Of a stretch of DNA of 64,000 nt, positions 26,198 through 35,189 are shown piece after piece. The DNA is taken from positions 257,388 through 321,387 of the forward strand of contig DAOTCE010000004.1 in assembly GCA_035452965.1 (NCBI GenBank), given 5' to 3'. This DNA is from Candidatus Paceibacterota bacterium (lineage in GTDB: Bacteria > Verrucomicrobiota > Verrucomicrobiia > Limisphaerales > UBA8199). The number at the start of each line of letters is the position of its first letter. The stretch's first letter is position 1. The position numbers were made by a program, and so were the translations under genes. A model generated the notes under the pieces. The model had not been told where the DNA came from and searched no databases. It saw only the letters and a list, made by a program, of their open reading frames with translations.

Positions 26198-27736
26198 TTA
26201 CGGGGCCAGCTTCAAGTGGGTGATGCGGAAGATGGCACCGCGGGGTTCGTTGGCGAGACACTCCACTTCCCAGCCGTGGGCCAGCACGATCTGTTGGACC
26301 ACGGCCAGGCCCAGGCCAGTGCCTTGCTTCTGGGTGGTGACATAGGGCTTGAAGATCTCCGCGCGGCGTTCGGGAGAAACGCCGGGGCCATTGTCGCGCA
26401 CCTCGAGCGAGGCCTCCGTGGCATTCTGCCTGGCGGCGACGATTTGAATCTCGCCCGCGCCATCCACGGCCTGGATGGCGTTGAGCACCAGGTTGAAGAG
26501 CGCCTGCCGGAGCAATTGTTCATCGGCTTCGACGCTGAGCTGCTCTCCCTGAATCTGCAGGCGGATCTGCTTCTCCTCCAGGTCGTAGTTCAACGCGTGG
26601 ACGATCTCATTCACGGCGGAGCCGAGGGCCAGCTTGGCGCGGCGGACCTCGCGCGGGCGGGAGTAGTTGATGAATTCGTTCAATTGCGCGGCCACCTTGT
26701 CGGCTTCGGCGATGATCTCGCGCGACTTCTTCTGAAGCTCCGCCGGAGTGCCCGGTTGCTTGGAAATCATCTGCGCCAGCCCGCGAATGATGTTGAGCGG
26801 GTTGCGGGTCTCGTGGGCCAGCCCGGCGGCGGCCAGGTTCATCCCCTTGAGGTGCGTGTTCATCTCGCTGGCGCGCACCAGGCGGAGTTGCAGGTCGGAG
26901 GACTTCGCAAGATTGTGCCAAGCCAGGCCGGAACCCAGGACGGAAACCGTCGCCAGCACCATAATCAGCGTGCGGAGCCACAAGTCCTGGTTGGCCGCCG
27001 CCTGGAGCCCTTCGGTGGACATGGTGAGAACCAACCCGTGCAAGGTGCGCTTTGCAACCAGGGATTGGACTTCGTTCTCGTCCAGGCCCCGCAGCCAGAA
27101 CGGACGGCGGGAACGGCCGCCGAGTTCGCGTGAACGGCCTTCCCGTCCGCCAGGAGGAGTTTCGTTCATGGCCGGACGGGGAGGTTCCTCCGGGGGCATC
27201 GTCTCTGGCGGCGGCGGCGGACCGCGCCGCGAAAACTCTCGGCCGGGCTCGCTGGGCCGGTTGGTGAACCCGGTCAACGGCAGGAGCAAGGTGTTCGTGA
27301 TCCCTTCGGTGCTCAGGCTGGAGCCGAGGTCAACCGGGTTGACCAAAGTGACGCTTCCGGCACCCCAATGCTCGCCCTCCTGCAGGAAGTCCTCTCTTTG
27401 CAGATCAATCGGCCTGCCGGCGGAAGCCACGGGCTGGTTGGTCGCATTGAGCAGGACAATGGAAAGAAGCTCGCTCGACTTGATGAGTTCATTGGTGCGG
27501 CCATGGATCAGTTCATTGAGCACCGGCTCGAGGCGCTCCTGCGGGATCACTCCCCGGAATCGCATGCCGCGGATGATCGCGCTAAGGGTGTTCGCGATGT
27601 CCTTGGAGCGGTTGCGCAAGCTGGTCTTGGCAGCCTCCCTGACGCGGTGATGCTCCTGGATCTGCCAGCCCAGAACCAGCACCCAGAGGGCGCCCAGGAA
27701 GCCGTACACAAACAGATTGCGTCGAGTCAGTTCCAT
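26198..27736 (-). CDS. Membrane-bound sensor histidine kinase (no adjacent response regulator)
   Basis: 512 residues from ATG 27736, since ELTRRNLFVYGFLGALWVLVLGWQI is a natural first membrane helix; a longer frame upstream is unlikely. A sensor region with a Pro/Arg-rich insert (about residues 150-230) is followed by a second helix near 275-295, the dimerisation H-box LAAAGLAHETRNPLNIIRG, and an HATPase domain with N-box LFNLVLNAIQAV, DNGPGV and GTGLGLAVV. It starts 85 bases past the secretin stop on the same strand and may be co-transcribed with the secretion genes. Its partner regulator is not in the window. Confidence 0.87.
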   Translation of the reverse strand: MELTRRNLFVYGFLGALWVLVLGWQIQEHHRVREAAKTSLRNRSKDIANTLSAIIRGMRFRGVIPQERLEPVLNELIHGRTNELIKSSELLSIVLLNATNQPVASAGRPIDLQREDFLQEGEHWGAGSVTLVNPVDLGSSLSTEGITNTLLLPLTGFTNRPSEPGREFSRRGPPPPPETMPPEEPPRPAMNETPPGGREGRSRELGGRSRRPFWLRGLDENEVQSLVAKRTLHGLVLTMSTEGLQAAANQDLWLRTLIMVLATVSVLGSGLAWHNLAKSSDLQLRLVRASEMNTHLKGMNLAAAGLAHETRNPLNIIRGLAQMISKQPGTPAELQKKSREIIAEADKVAAQLNEFINYSRPREVRRAKLALGSAVNEIVHALNYDLEEKQIRLQIQGEQLSVEADEQLLRQALFNLVLNAIQAVDGAGEIQIVAARQNATEASLEVRDNGPGVSPERRAEIFKPYVTTQKQGTGLGLAVVQQIVLAHGWEVECLANEPRGAIFRITHLKLAP

Positions 27737-27821
27737 GTATTGGCGTGCGGACGAAGTCTGGAGTGCTGTAATCCCACAGGAACGACCGGCCGCCAGGACC
27801 GGCTGATTTCGGCTGGCAAGC

Positions 27822-29090
27822 TCAGGAGCCTTGCGGGGAAGCCCCCGGTGCCTGGTTCCCGGGCCGCTGCTTCGAATCCGGCGCCGACTTCGACTTCGGC
27901 AGCTCATCCAGGAACTTGTCAAGCTCCTCTTCCGTCAGTCCTTTTGATGCGCCCGAACGCTGCCTCTCGCGCGCCGACAAAGCCGCCAGTTCCCCCGGCG
28001 CCTGGACGATGTGCGGGGTTAGGAAGATGAGCAACTCACTCTTGCTATCCGCAGTTTGGCGCCGCTTGAACAGATTCCCCAGCAACGGAATATCCCCCAG
28101 CAAAGGTATCTTGGTATCGGTCTTGGCGTTAGAGGTCCCGATCAGCCCGCCGATGATCACCGTCTGCCCGTCCGCCGTGACCGCCACGGTGTCGGCGGAG
28201 CGAATGTCAATGACCGGCGCAGCGACACCGGCAGAAATTGGAACCGTGAGGGTCTGATCAATAGACGAAATCTCCGGTGACACGATCATCTCCACTAAAC
28301 CATCAGCGGTGATGAATGGCGTCACGTTCAGAATGACCCCCACGTCCTGGTAAGTCACCGAGTTAATCGCATTACCAAAGTTGTCATAGCGAACGCTGGT
28401 GATCAGCGGCACCTGTTGGCCAACGGTGATAGTTGCCGGCTGGTTGTTGCGGGCCAGGATGGACGGGCGGGACAATACCTTGGCCTTTCCAGCCTGCGCA
28501 ATGGCCCGCAGCGTGACCTGATAGTCCGTTCCGAGAATCTGGTACAGGCCGGCTCCCTGCTGCGTCATCGGCGAGACGGGATTGAACTGGTTGAATGGTT
28601 GTCCGAACCGGTTTAAGTTCGTCCCCGCTGCTGTGCTGAGCCCCGAAAGCCCGTATCCGTTGACGGCGGCTGCGTCGGTTATGGTTCCATCCATGCCCTG
28701 CCTGCCCCAGCCGCCCTCGATGCCGATGTCCGAGGCGTTGTTGTACTGAACTTCCAGGAACACGACCTTTATAAGCACCTGAGGTTTGGGGCGGTCCAGG
28801 TTGGTAAGCACCTGGGCCAGGGCCTGGGCTGTCGCCGTGTCGGCAATGTACACGACACGGCGCGTCTCCGGGTCAACGGAGAAGTAGGCGTCCCCGATGG
28901 TAGTGTTGTTGGGATATTGGCGGGCGGTGGTGCCAACGCTGGTGCTGGTGCTGCTGCGGGTTGTGCCGCCGAAGCCGCTGCCGGTGATTCCGCTGCGCTG
29001 TTGGGCGCTGACGGAAAGGGTTGCGCTCAGGCCTGCAGCCGCCAGGACCGACAGGCACCTGCGCCAGTTCGAATGAAGATTCATATTCAT
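27822..29090 (-). CDS. gspD: Type II secretion secretin, C-terminal (pore) half
   Basis: 422 residues with a signal peptide ending near SVSAQQ. Residues 50-95 are the second half of an N-domain (AYFSVDPETRRVVYIADTATAQALAQVL), then comes the secretin domain: QVLIKVVFLEV, AKVLSRPSILARNNQPATITVGQQVPL, then VGVILNVTPFITADGLVEMIVSPEISS and GGLIGTSN...KIPLLGDIPLLGNLF. It lacks the N0-N2 domains that a full GspD has; these are encoded by the separate gene just upstream. Its own signal peptide shows it is a distinct secreted protein and not a frameshift product. It forms the outer-membrane pore. Confidence 0.87.
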   Translation of the reverse strand: MNMNLHSNWRRCLSVLAAAGLSATLSVSAQQRSGITGSGFGGTTRSSTSTSVGTTARQYPNNTTIGDAYFSVDPETRRVVYIADTATAQALAQVLTNLDRPKPQVLIKVVFLEVQYNNASDIGIEGGWGRQGMDGTITDAAAVNGYGLSGLSTAAGTNLNRFGQPFNQFNPVSPMTQQGAGLYQILGTDYQVTLRAIAQAGKAKVLSRPSILARNNQPATITVGQQVPLITSVRYDNFGNAINSVTYQDVGVILNVTPFITADGLVEMIVSPEISSIDQTLTVPISAGVAAPVIDIRSADTVAVTADGQTVIIGGLIGTSNAKTDTKIPLLGDIPLLGNLFKRRQTADSKSELLIFLTPHIVQAPGELAALSARERQRSGASKGLTEEELDKFLDELPKSKSAPDSKQRPGNQAPGASPQGS

Positions 29091-29139
29091 AGCCTTGCTA
29101 TTCCGGTTGTCGGAGTTGCGTTTGGTCTGCGCAATATCT

Positions 29140-30840
29140 TCAGAAGCCGCTTACCCCTCCCGAGCTTCGGCGGGTGCTGGTTCCGCCGAACCCTGAGCTT
29201 GTTCCTGTGTTCTGTGTGCTCCGGGTCACTCGCCTGCTGAGCGGATTGTTCTGGCCCAACATGGTGTTCTGGTTATTGTTGTTCACCCGCGTGTTGCGGT
29301 TGAAGAGATCCTCCAGCGCCATCTGCACGTCGTGCGGATCCGCGTTCTGTATTTCGTAGTAGCCTACGACCTCCTTTCGGCCTCGGTCCGAATCCAGCTC
29401 CGCGATCATCTCCGCGATCTGCGGCATCAACGTCTTGGAGGCCATCACGATGATCGAAGAGGTGCGCGGATCCGGCACCGCCAGGACACGGCCCATCTTC
29501 TTGGCCCGGTCACTCCCGGCGGCGGAACTCCCGCTCCTCCGGCTGCTGGACCTGCTGAAAATGAACGGCGGCGTCGGGCCCTGGCTGCTGCCGCTGCTGG
29601 AACTGGTGGTGTCAGGAAACAACTGCGCGATTTGCTCGGCAGTCTCTGAAGGGTCGGCGTTGACCAGGCGAAAGACCTGCAGCTCGGTCACGTCAGTCAC
29701 TTCCTGATCTATCTCCTTGACCATGACCTCAATCGTAGCCATCAAGTCGGCGGGGGCGCTGATCACGACCGCGTTGGACCGGTCATCCCCTACGGCAACC
29801 ACATTCTTGGCGGCCGCGCCACTCGCCGTGCCGCTGCTGCTGCTTCGGCTGTCGCGCCCGCTGGAGCCGGGTGGACCGCCGCGCCCGAACATACTGAAGA
29901 AGCTGGGCCGGCTGCCGCTGGAGGTCGCCCCCGCGCCTTGAGAGGCAAAAAGCGTAGTGATCAGAGTCGCCGTATCCTTGGCATCCGCATAGCTCAGCGG
30001 GATAACCTTGATGGACGACACGCTGGCGATGGAAGTGTCCAGCGCGTTAATGATGGTGAGCATCCGTTTGATGTCGGTCTTGGTCGCCACCAGAAGCAGG
30101 GAATTGGCGCTTTCATTGGCCGAGAGTGTCGCCGTGCTCGGCAGCAGCAGTTCCAGGTTGGGCACCAACTGGCTGACACTGGCATACTTGACCGGGATGA
30201 TCTGAGTCACCACCTCACTTCCTTTCTCCACCTCCTCGGCATTCACGCCGACTTGGATTGGCAAATCGCCAGTCTTGGCGGTGTCCTGCGCGATAATGTT
30301 CAGGATGCGGCCATTCCGAATCACAGCGTATCCGTTCCGCTTGAGCGCGGAATTAAGCACTGCCACTGCCTCGTCCTTGGTCAGGTTCTTGCCCTGAATG
30401 TCAACCGTGCCGCGAACTTCAGCCTCCCGGTTAATGACAAACCCGGCCGCATCGCTGAGGTAGTCCAGCACCAGATTCAACGGAGCGTTGTGAAAGTTGA
30501 GGCGCAGCCCATTGGTTCCGTCTTCGACGACCACGGGCGGCTCGACTGGGGGAACGGCAGACGGCATGCCGGCACTCGCCGGTAGATCGTTGGGGGCGAT
30601 TATGTTTGCTGCTGGAGCAGCAACTGGAACCGGCGCGGCAGGACTGCTGATTGCGTTGGTGCTGCTGTCCATAGCCGGAGCTGCGACGACCAGTGATGGA
30701 CCAGCAGCCGTCACGATGCCGTTAGTGGTCAGCACACCGGTTGCTTCTCTGGCAGGAGTAGCCGTCGGCGCTTCGGCCGCCAACATTGAGATCCCGGTGG
30801 ACAGGCTGCTTAGAAGAAGGAGGTGGGTGATGGTATTCAT
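29140..30840 (-). CDS. Type II secretion secretin, N-domain half
   Basis: 566 residues. A signal peptide (ITHLLLLSSLSTGISMLAAEA) and an Ala/Pro linker lead to N0 (about 108-195, LRLNFHNAPLNLVLDYLSDAAG), N1 (about 200-260, VVTQIIPVKYASVSQL), N2 (about 265-385, with a Ser/Gly insert) and N3 (about 390-490). The last part starts one more N-domain (YYEIQNADPHDVQMALEDLFNR) and then ends in an Asn/Ser/Gly-rich tail. The other half of that N-domain is at the start of the downstream secretin gene, 49 bases away. So the two proteins together make one GspD, split inside a loop. It should form the periplasmic vestibule. Confidence 0.82.
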   Translation of the reverse strand: MNTITHLLLLSSLSTGISMLAAEAPTATPAREATGVLTTNGIVTAAGPSLVVAAPAMDSSTNAISSPAAPVPVAAPAANIIAPNDLPASAGMPSAVPPVEPPVVVEDGTNGLRLNFHNAPLNLVLDYLSDAAGFVINREAEVRGTVDIQGKNLTKDEAVAVLNSALKRNGYAVIRNGRILNIIAQDTAKTGDLPIQVGVNAEEVEKGSEVVTQIIPVKYASVSQLVPNLELLLPSTATLSANESANSLLLVATKTDIKRMLTIINALDTSIASVSSIKVIPLSYADAKDTATLITTLFASQGAGATSSGSRPSFFSMFGRGGPPGSSGRDSRSSSSGTASGAAAKNVVAVGDDRSNAVVISAPADLMATIEVMVKEIDQEVTDVTELQVFRLVNADPSETAEQIAQLFPDTTSSSSGSSQGPTPPFIFSRSSSRRSGSSAAGSDRAKKMGRVLAVPDPRTSSIIVMASKTLMPQIAEMIAELDSDRGRKEVVGYYEIQNADPHDVQMALEDLFNRNTRVNNNNQNTMLGQNNPLSRRVTRSTQNTGTSSGFGGTSTRRSSGGVSGF

Positions 30841-30855
30841 TGGTTGCTATTTAGA

Positions 30856-31830
30856 CTATTCCTCTTGTCGTCTTTGCATCAGCCGCTTGATTATCTCGCT
30901 CTGGGGGGCAGCCGACGCAGTATCAGGGCTCGAGATGGCGCTGTTCGTGGCGGTTGAGGTCGCAGGGGGGGCGTAGGATTGGGATTGGCCGCTCAGCCGC
31001 CACGGCCCTTCCTCCTCGCGGCGCAATTGCATACCCACGACCAGTTTCAGCTCGTTGGTCCCGGATGCCAGGGTTACGCTGCTGGGCAGGATGTTCGTCA
31101 CCTTGTAGCCGGCGATCAGATCCGCCTGTTTCAACGCCTTCTTGTAGTCGGAACTCGTGCCGTCGAAGAAGGCAAAAGTGCCTTTGTCATAGCTCATAGT
31201 TCCGACCAACGTCAGCGAATCCACTCGGGTGGGTTGGCGCGTGGGCGCCCCTGCCGGCCGGGCGGGATACCGGTTGGGATCGAAGATGTTCCGCTCCACG
31301 ATGATCTTGAAGGCGGAATAATCCAGCGAGGCGGGGCCGGTGTTCGTTCCAGCCATAGGGTCCGCATTATAGCGCTCGCCGATCCCGAAGCCGCCATTCA
31401 TCCGGCTCGAACTCAAGCTGCTGGATAGGCTGGAACTCGACCTGGATGAACGGCGGCTTCGGGACCGGCGGTCGTCGCCTTGCGAACGACTGCTGCTTTG
31501 AAACCGGTTACTCGCTTCGGAACGGCTGGAGTTGTCGGAACGGGAAAACCGGCCGTCGCGGTCTCCGCTTGAAGGCTTGTTTTCACTGTGAGGCGAGGTG
31601 TTGGGATCGCTTTCCCCGGAGGGTGGGGCCATGTCCCCGGCTTCGCCGGAGGCGGCGGCCTGAATCAGTTCCCCGAGCCGGCTGAGCACCTCCGCGTCGG
31701 TAAGTTCATTTGTTTGACCAGTCGCGTCCGGCTCCTGCGCAACGACCGCTGCGGCGGCGGCCAGGCCGAGTATGGCAACGGTCCGCCACACGGCAGCTTT
31801 GCGAGGTTTCGTGACGCGGATCGGTTTCAT
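30856..31830 (-). CDS. GspC-like periplasmic linker of the type II secretion system
   Basis: 324 residues. An N-terminal hydrophobic segment (AVWRTVAILGLAAAAAVVA) is followed by a 70-residue tract rich in Ser, Arg and Asp, then the part FKIIVERNIFDPNRYPARP and SLTLVGTMSYDKGTFAFF with LKQADLIAGYKVTNILPSSV, which resembles the HR domain of GspC/PilP. This domain joins the inner-membrane platform to the secretin N0 domain. It sits directly before the N-domain secretin gene and overlaps the upstream gspM-like gene by 4 bases. GspC function is inferred from the fold and position. Confidence 0.72.
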   Translation of the reverse strand: MKPIRVTKPRKAAVWRTVAILGLAAAAAVVAQEPDATGQTNELTDAEVLSRLGELIQAAASGEAGDMAPPSGESDPNTSPHSENKPSSGDRDGRFSRSDNSSRSEASNRFQSSSRSQGDDRRSRSRRSSRSSSSLSSSLSSSRMNGGFGIGERYNADPMAGTNTGPASLDYSAFKIIVERNIFDPNRYPARPAGAPTRQPTRVDSLTLVGTMSYDKGTFAFFDGTSSDYKKALKQADLIAGYKVTNILPSSVTLASGTNELKLVVGMQLRREEEGPWRLSGQSQSYAPPATSTATNSAISSPDTASAAPQSEIIKRLMQRRQEE

Positions 31831-32375
31831 TGCTTCTGGGGAGTAAGGACCAAGCCGCTGAGCTGGAGCCCCAGCGAAAGCTGCTGGCCTTCCTTGTCGC
31901 GCGCCCCCAGCTCCACCAGCTCCAGCTTCAACGCCATCGGGTCCCGCTCAACGCTGTAAAGAAACCGGCTCAGTCTGCCAATATCGCCCGCCGCGTCCAC
32001 GCGGCATTCGTAGGTCATATAATCGTCGCTGTCTTGTTTCCACTGGGGTGTGATGGCGGAAATCGTGACGCCGCTATTCTGGGCCCAAAGGTCAATGGCC
32101 TTGAAGATCTGCTGCTCGGCGGCGGAGTTGTTGTTCGTCAACGTGCCCCCGGACAGCTGCTCCCAACGGCTGCGGAGGCTTTGCTCGCGCTGCATGAGCA
32201 TGTTGCCCTGGTTGATCTTCGCGCGCAATTCGCCGATGCGCTTTGCCCGCGCGCTCCAGGCTGCGGTCAGCGGAGTCAGCAGCAGGCGGTCTCCAGCGAA
32301 CACCGCAATGACCGCCACCGCCAGGGTAATCAGCACTTGCTGACGATTCTTAATTTCCACTCGCACCTCCTTCAT
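31827..32375 (-). CDS. GspM-like inner-membrane assembly protein
   Basis: 182 residues from ATG 32375, which lies inside the end of the gspL gene. One N-terminal helix (VLITLAVAVIAVFAGDRLLL) is followed by a coiled-coil (about 35-75) and an alpha/beta domain (AAEQQIFKAIDLWAQNSGVTI, RLSRFLYSVERDPMALKLE). The layout is that of GspM, which pairs with GspL. Its stop overlaps the GspC-like start (ATGA). Sequence identity to classic GspM is low; position and topology support it. Confidence 0.68.
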   Translation of the reverse strand: MKEVRVEIKNRQQVLITLAVAVIAVFAGDRLLLTPLTAAWSARAKRIGELRAKINQGNMLMQREQSLRSRWEQLSGGTLTNNNSAAEQQIFKAIDLWAQNSGVTISAITPQWKQDSDDYMTYECRVDAAGDIGRLSRFLYSVERDPMALKLELVELGARDKEGQQLSLGLQLSGLVLTPQKQ

Positions 32376-33810
32376 TCCACCGCAGGTTGAAGGTGAATTG
32401 CACAGCCGGAGGCTGGCCGCGGGTCGGCCCGAGAGCCACATCGCGGAATTGCGGAAGCTTGCGCAATTTGGCGACCGTCGCGAGCAGCGACTGGCGGTCG
32501 CGGGCGCTGCCCGTGCAGGTGACTGCGCCAAGGTTCCGGATCTCCACTGTCTTGGCCGTTACGCTGCCGTCCTGGGGGAACGCCTCCGTCAGACAGCGAA
32601 GTATGGTCAGGCCGCGCACCGATTCGTCGAACCAGGGACGGTACTGCTTGATCTTCTCCTGCAGGTCTTCCAGTTGGACAACGGATGGCTGCAGCTTCTT
32701 CCATTGCGACTCCAGCCGCCAAAGCCGGCATTGCTGGAAGAAGAACAGGCCGCCGGCAACCAGCACAACCGCCGCTGCCGCCAGGAGAGCCACGCGGAGC
32801 TTTCCGGAGGAGTGGCGGGCGGCAAACTGCTGCAAGGGCGTCACTTTGGGCAGCAGAAATTCGAAGGGAGTCTGCCGCCCGGTTAGCCTTCCGGCGGCCA
32901 GGCTGAACGCCTGCGAAACGGACGCCTCCGGGGGAAGTTGAACCCCGAACTCACTGGCAGCGTAGAGCGTCGCCGCCTCGACCTTTAGTCCACTCGAATC
33001 CAGGCGCAGTTCCATCTCGTCCACCAACTGCTGCGCGAGTTTTGGCGGCCCAAATACCCGCACCCGTCGCACCGTTTCACGCAGCTCCGGCGGCAGCTGC
33101 CCCAGCGTAATCCGGGCCTCGCGCGCGACCAGGTCCGCGTGCAGCACCCGCTCGCCACCTTCCACTTCGACCGCACCTTCCAGCGCCCGCAGGGCGGCCA
33201 CTCCGCCCCCAACCGTCACCTGCAGTCCTACGTGGCTTTCGCCAATCGCCAGGGCCATCACCCCGTCCGAAGCCGCGGCCTCGGGCGGCTGCAATGCCGC
33301 CAGCCCCAGCGTGAAGCTAATCGGCTTGAGCTTCGCTGCCCGCAGCTCCTGCTCCAGCAATGCCAAATGGCTCCTGGGAATTCCAACCAGTATCGCGTGT
33401 TGTTTTCCCGAGGGCGTCTTACAGCGGGAGGCAGCGACGTGCAGCGTCTGCACGTCGCACGGAAGACTGCGCTCGGCCTCGATTTGCAGGAAGCTCGCGA
33501 TGTCCGCTTCGGGCATTTCCGGGATTTCGATGTGCGTTGTCAGTGCCCACTTGATCGGCAGGCTAACAATGCACTGGCGCTCCCGCACCCCAGCCGCGTC
33601 CAGGTGATTGCGAATCTCCCGTCCGACCAACTCGGGAGCGTTGGTCAGGGGATCGAGCGAAAGCGAGATTGAAAAGGACTGGTGGAGATGCAGGACCCCA
33701 TCGGCGCGGCGCAGCACGAGGCCGTTTAGACGACTTCCATCCAGCGCCAGTCCCAGCAAGGACGAAAGCCGCTGTTGTTTTGGCAAGATTGACATTGGGA
33801 GTCTAATCAT
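32350..33810 (-). CDS. GspL/PilM-like platform protein
   Basis: 486 residues from ATG 33810, which overlaps the GspK stop by 4 bases. Residues 15-330 form an actin-like (PilM/FtsA-type) ATPase domain (LLGLALDGSRLNGLVLRR, IVSLPIKWALTTHIEIPEMPEADIASFLQIEAERSLP). A membrane helix (VALLAAAAVVLVAGGLFFF) near residue 355 is followed by a coiled-coil and a PilN-like periplasmic domain. Thus PilM and PilN parts lie in one chain, as in GspL. It recruits the GspE ATPase to the membrane. Confidence 0.78.
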   Translation of the reverse strand: MIRLPMSILPKQQRLSSLLGLALDGSRLNGLVLRRADGVLHLHQSFSISLSLDPLTNAPELVGREIRNHLDAAGVRERQCIVSLPIKWALTTHIEIPEMPEADIASFLQIEAERSLPCDVQTLHVAASRCKTPSGKQHAILVGIPRSHLALLEQELRAAKLKPISFTLGLAALQPPEAAASDGVMALAIGESHVGLQVTVGGGVAALRALEGAVEVEGGERVLHADLVAREARITLGQLPPELRETVRRVRVFGPPKLAQQLVDEMELRLDSSGLKVEAATLYAASEFGVQLPPEASVSQAFSLAAGRLTGRQTPFEFLLPKVTPLQQFAARHSSGKLRVALLAAAAVVLVAGGLFFFQQCRLWRLESQWKKLQPSVVQLEDLQEKIKQYRPWFDESVRGLTILRCLTEAFPQDGSVTAKTVEIRNLGAVTCTGSARDRQSLLATVAKLRKLPQFRDVALGPTRGQPPAVQFTFNLRWNEGGASGN

Positions 33811-35189
33811 CCCGTTCCCTTCGCAATTAGCAGCTGTTGCCGCACGTCTTTGCCCAGGGCCCACCCCAAATGGGTCAGGTCCTGGCGATACAAGATCCTG
33901 GGCGTCCCGCTGCTGGTGTCGAAGACAAACTTCACGCGGCGGTAACCGCGGCCATGATGGCCCACAGCGGCGATGTCCGCGGTGAACTGGTAGCTTTGCG
34001 TGGTAATGTAGTCACCGACCTCCAACGCCGCCAAGGCCTCCGGCGCGCTGTCCCCCAGCGCATCCACGACCCACGCGATGGAGGTCAGGTTGTTCGGGTT
34101 GGACTGGCGATAGTTGACCAATTGCTCCGCCACGCCGATGTCGCCGTCCAGCAAACATGCCAGCACGGCAGCGCTGGCTGTGTTCACATTCACCCGGCCC
34201 TCAATGTAGCTGCCGCTGCTTGTCGTCAGGTTCGTGGCAACTTGGGCGAACTCGGTCGAAGTCATCTTGCTCTGTATATAGAACCGCAGCGGGCTGATAA
34301 AGCTGACGGTCCCTCCAGGGCGACCGCCCGGTGAGCCGCCACCGAGCCCAAGATTGGCGACGATTTCGTTTGCCCGCGTCGTGCCGAAGTTTGTCTGCAA
34401 AAGTGATACCAGCTGAGAGGACGCGCTGCCCAGGCTGCGGATGTTGATCGAGCCCGTGCGCGGCTCCCGGCTATACACGGTGACGCAATCCAGCACCCCC
34501 GCGTCGAGCATGCCGTTCTGATTCTCGTCGTTCTCACTCGGGTCAAGGACCCCGTTGCGGTTGGCGTCCTCGCCCAGCAACGTGTCCATTTCGCCGCCAT
34601 ACAGGAGCCGCAACTCGTCCACAGTCTCGAAAAGGTCACACTTGCATTGATAGGACGGTTGTTGCATGGCGTAGTAAGTCATCGTGGGGCCGTTGCCGTT
34701 GGTGTCCCGCCAGTCAAGAATGGCCTGCGTGAGGTCGCCCGTCATTCGCGGCAGCCAGCTGATCGTGTTGCTGGAGGCAGTGTTCAGGTTGATCTTGGAT
34801 GATTCGTCCACCAGCCCGAAACAGAGCAGGCCCGGTCCGACAGGGTTGTTCGTGTCCCGGCCAATGAGCCAGTAGCGGGCATCGCCGACCGGCACGCCCT
34901 CACACAGGGAGGCATCCAGGTTCAAATAGACCCCGTTGGAACCGTCCGCCGCGTAGGTGTCCAGCAGGTAAGTGAGGTAGCGCACCGTGCCGTCAATCGC
35001 CTGGTCCGCCGCTATTGCTGAGACGCGGTTGTCTGAAGCTCGCAGCTCGAAGTTCATCGAGTGAGAGAAATACAGCGCCAAGCTCACCAGCCCGAAGGCA
35101 ATCCACAGCACGATGACCAACACCGACCCGCGCTCTCCGCTAAAGGGCAGCGCCGGGGCCAGGCTTTGGATTCTCGCGCTCGGCTTCAT
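33807..35189 (-). CDS. gspK: GspK-like minor pseudopilin
   Basis: 460 residues. The N-terminus RGSVLVIVLWIAFGLVSLALYFSHSM is a GspK-type hydrophobic helix without the usual FTLIE. The body holds the helical domain motifs KINLNTASSNTISWLPRM, LTQAILDWRDTNGNG and a repeated KVNVNTASAAVLACLL helix-hairpin-helix. The part GEDANRNGVLDPSENDENQN reads like a calcium loop rich in Asp and Asn, which fits known GspK calcium binding. It caps the pseudopilus tip with GspI and GspJ. It overlaps gspJ by 4 bases. Confidence 0.82.
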   Translation of the reverse strand: MKPSARIQSLAPALPFSGERGSVLVIVLWIAFGLVSLALYFSHSMNFELRASDNRVSAIAADQAIDGTVRYLTYLLDTYAADGSNGVYLNLDASLCEGVPVGDARYWLIGRDTNNPVGPGLLCFGLVDESSKINLNTASSNTISWLPRMTGDLTQAILDWRDTNGNGPTMTYYAMQQPSYQCKCDLFETVDELRLLYGGEMDTLLGEDANRNGVLDPSENDENQNGMLDAGVLDCVTVYSREPRTGSINIRSLGSASSQLVSLLQTNFGTTRANEIVANLGLGGGSPGGRPGGTVSFISPLRFYIQSKMTSTEFAQVATNLTTSSGSYIEGRVNVNTASAAVLACLLDGDIGVAEQLVNYRQSNPNNLTSIAWVVDALGDSAPEALAALEVGDYITTQSYQFTADIAAVGHHGRGYRRVKFVFDTSSGTPRILYRQDLTHLGWALGKDVRQQLLIAKGTG

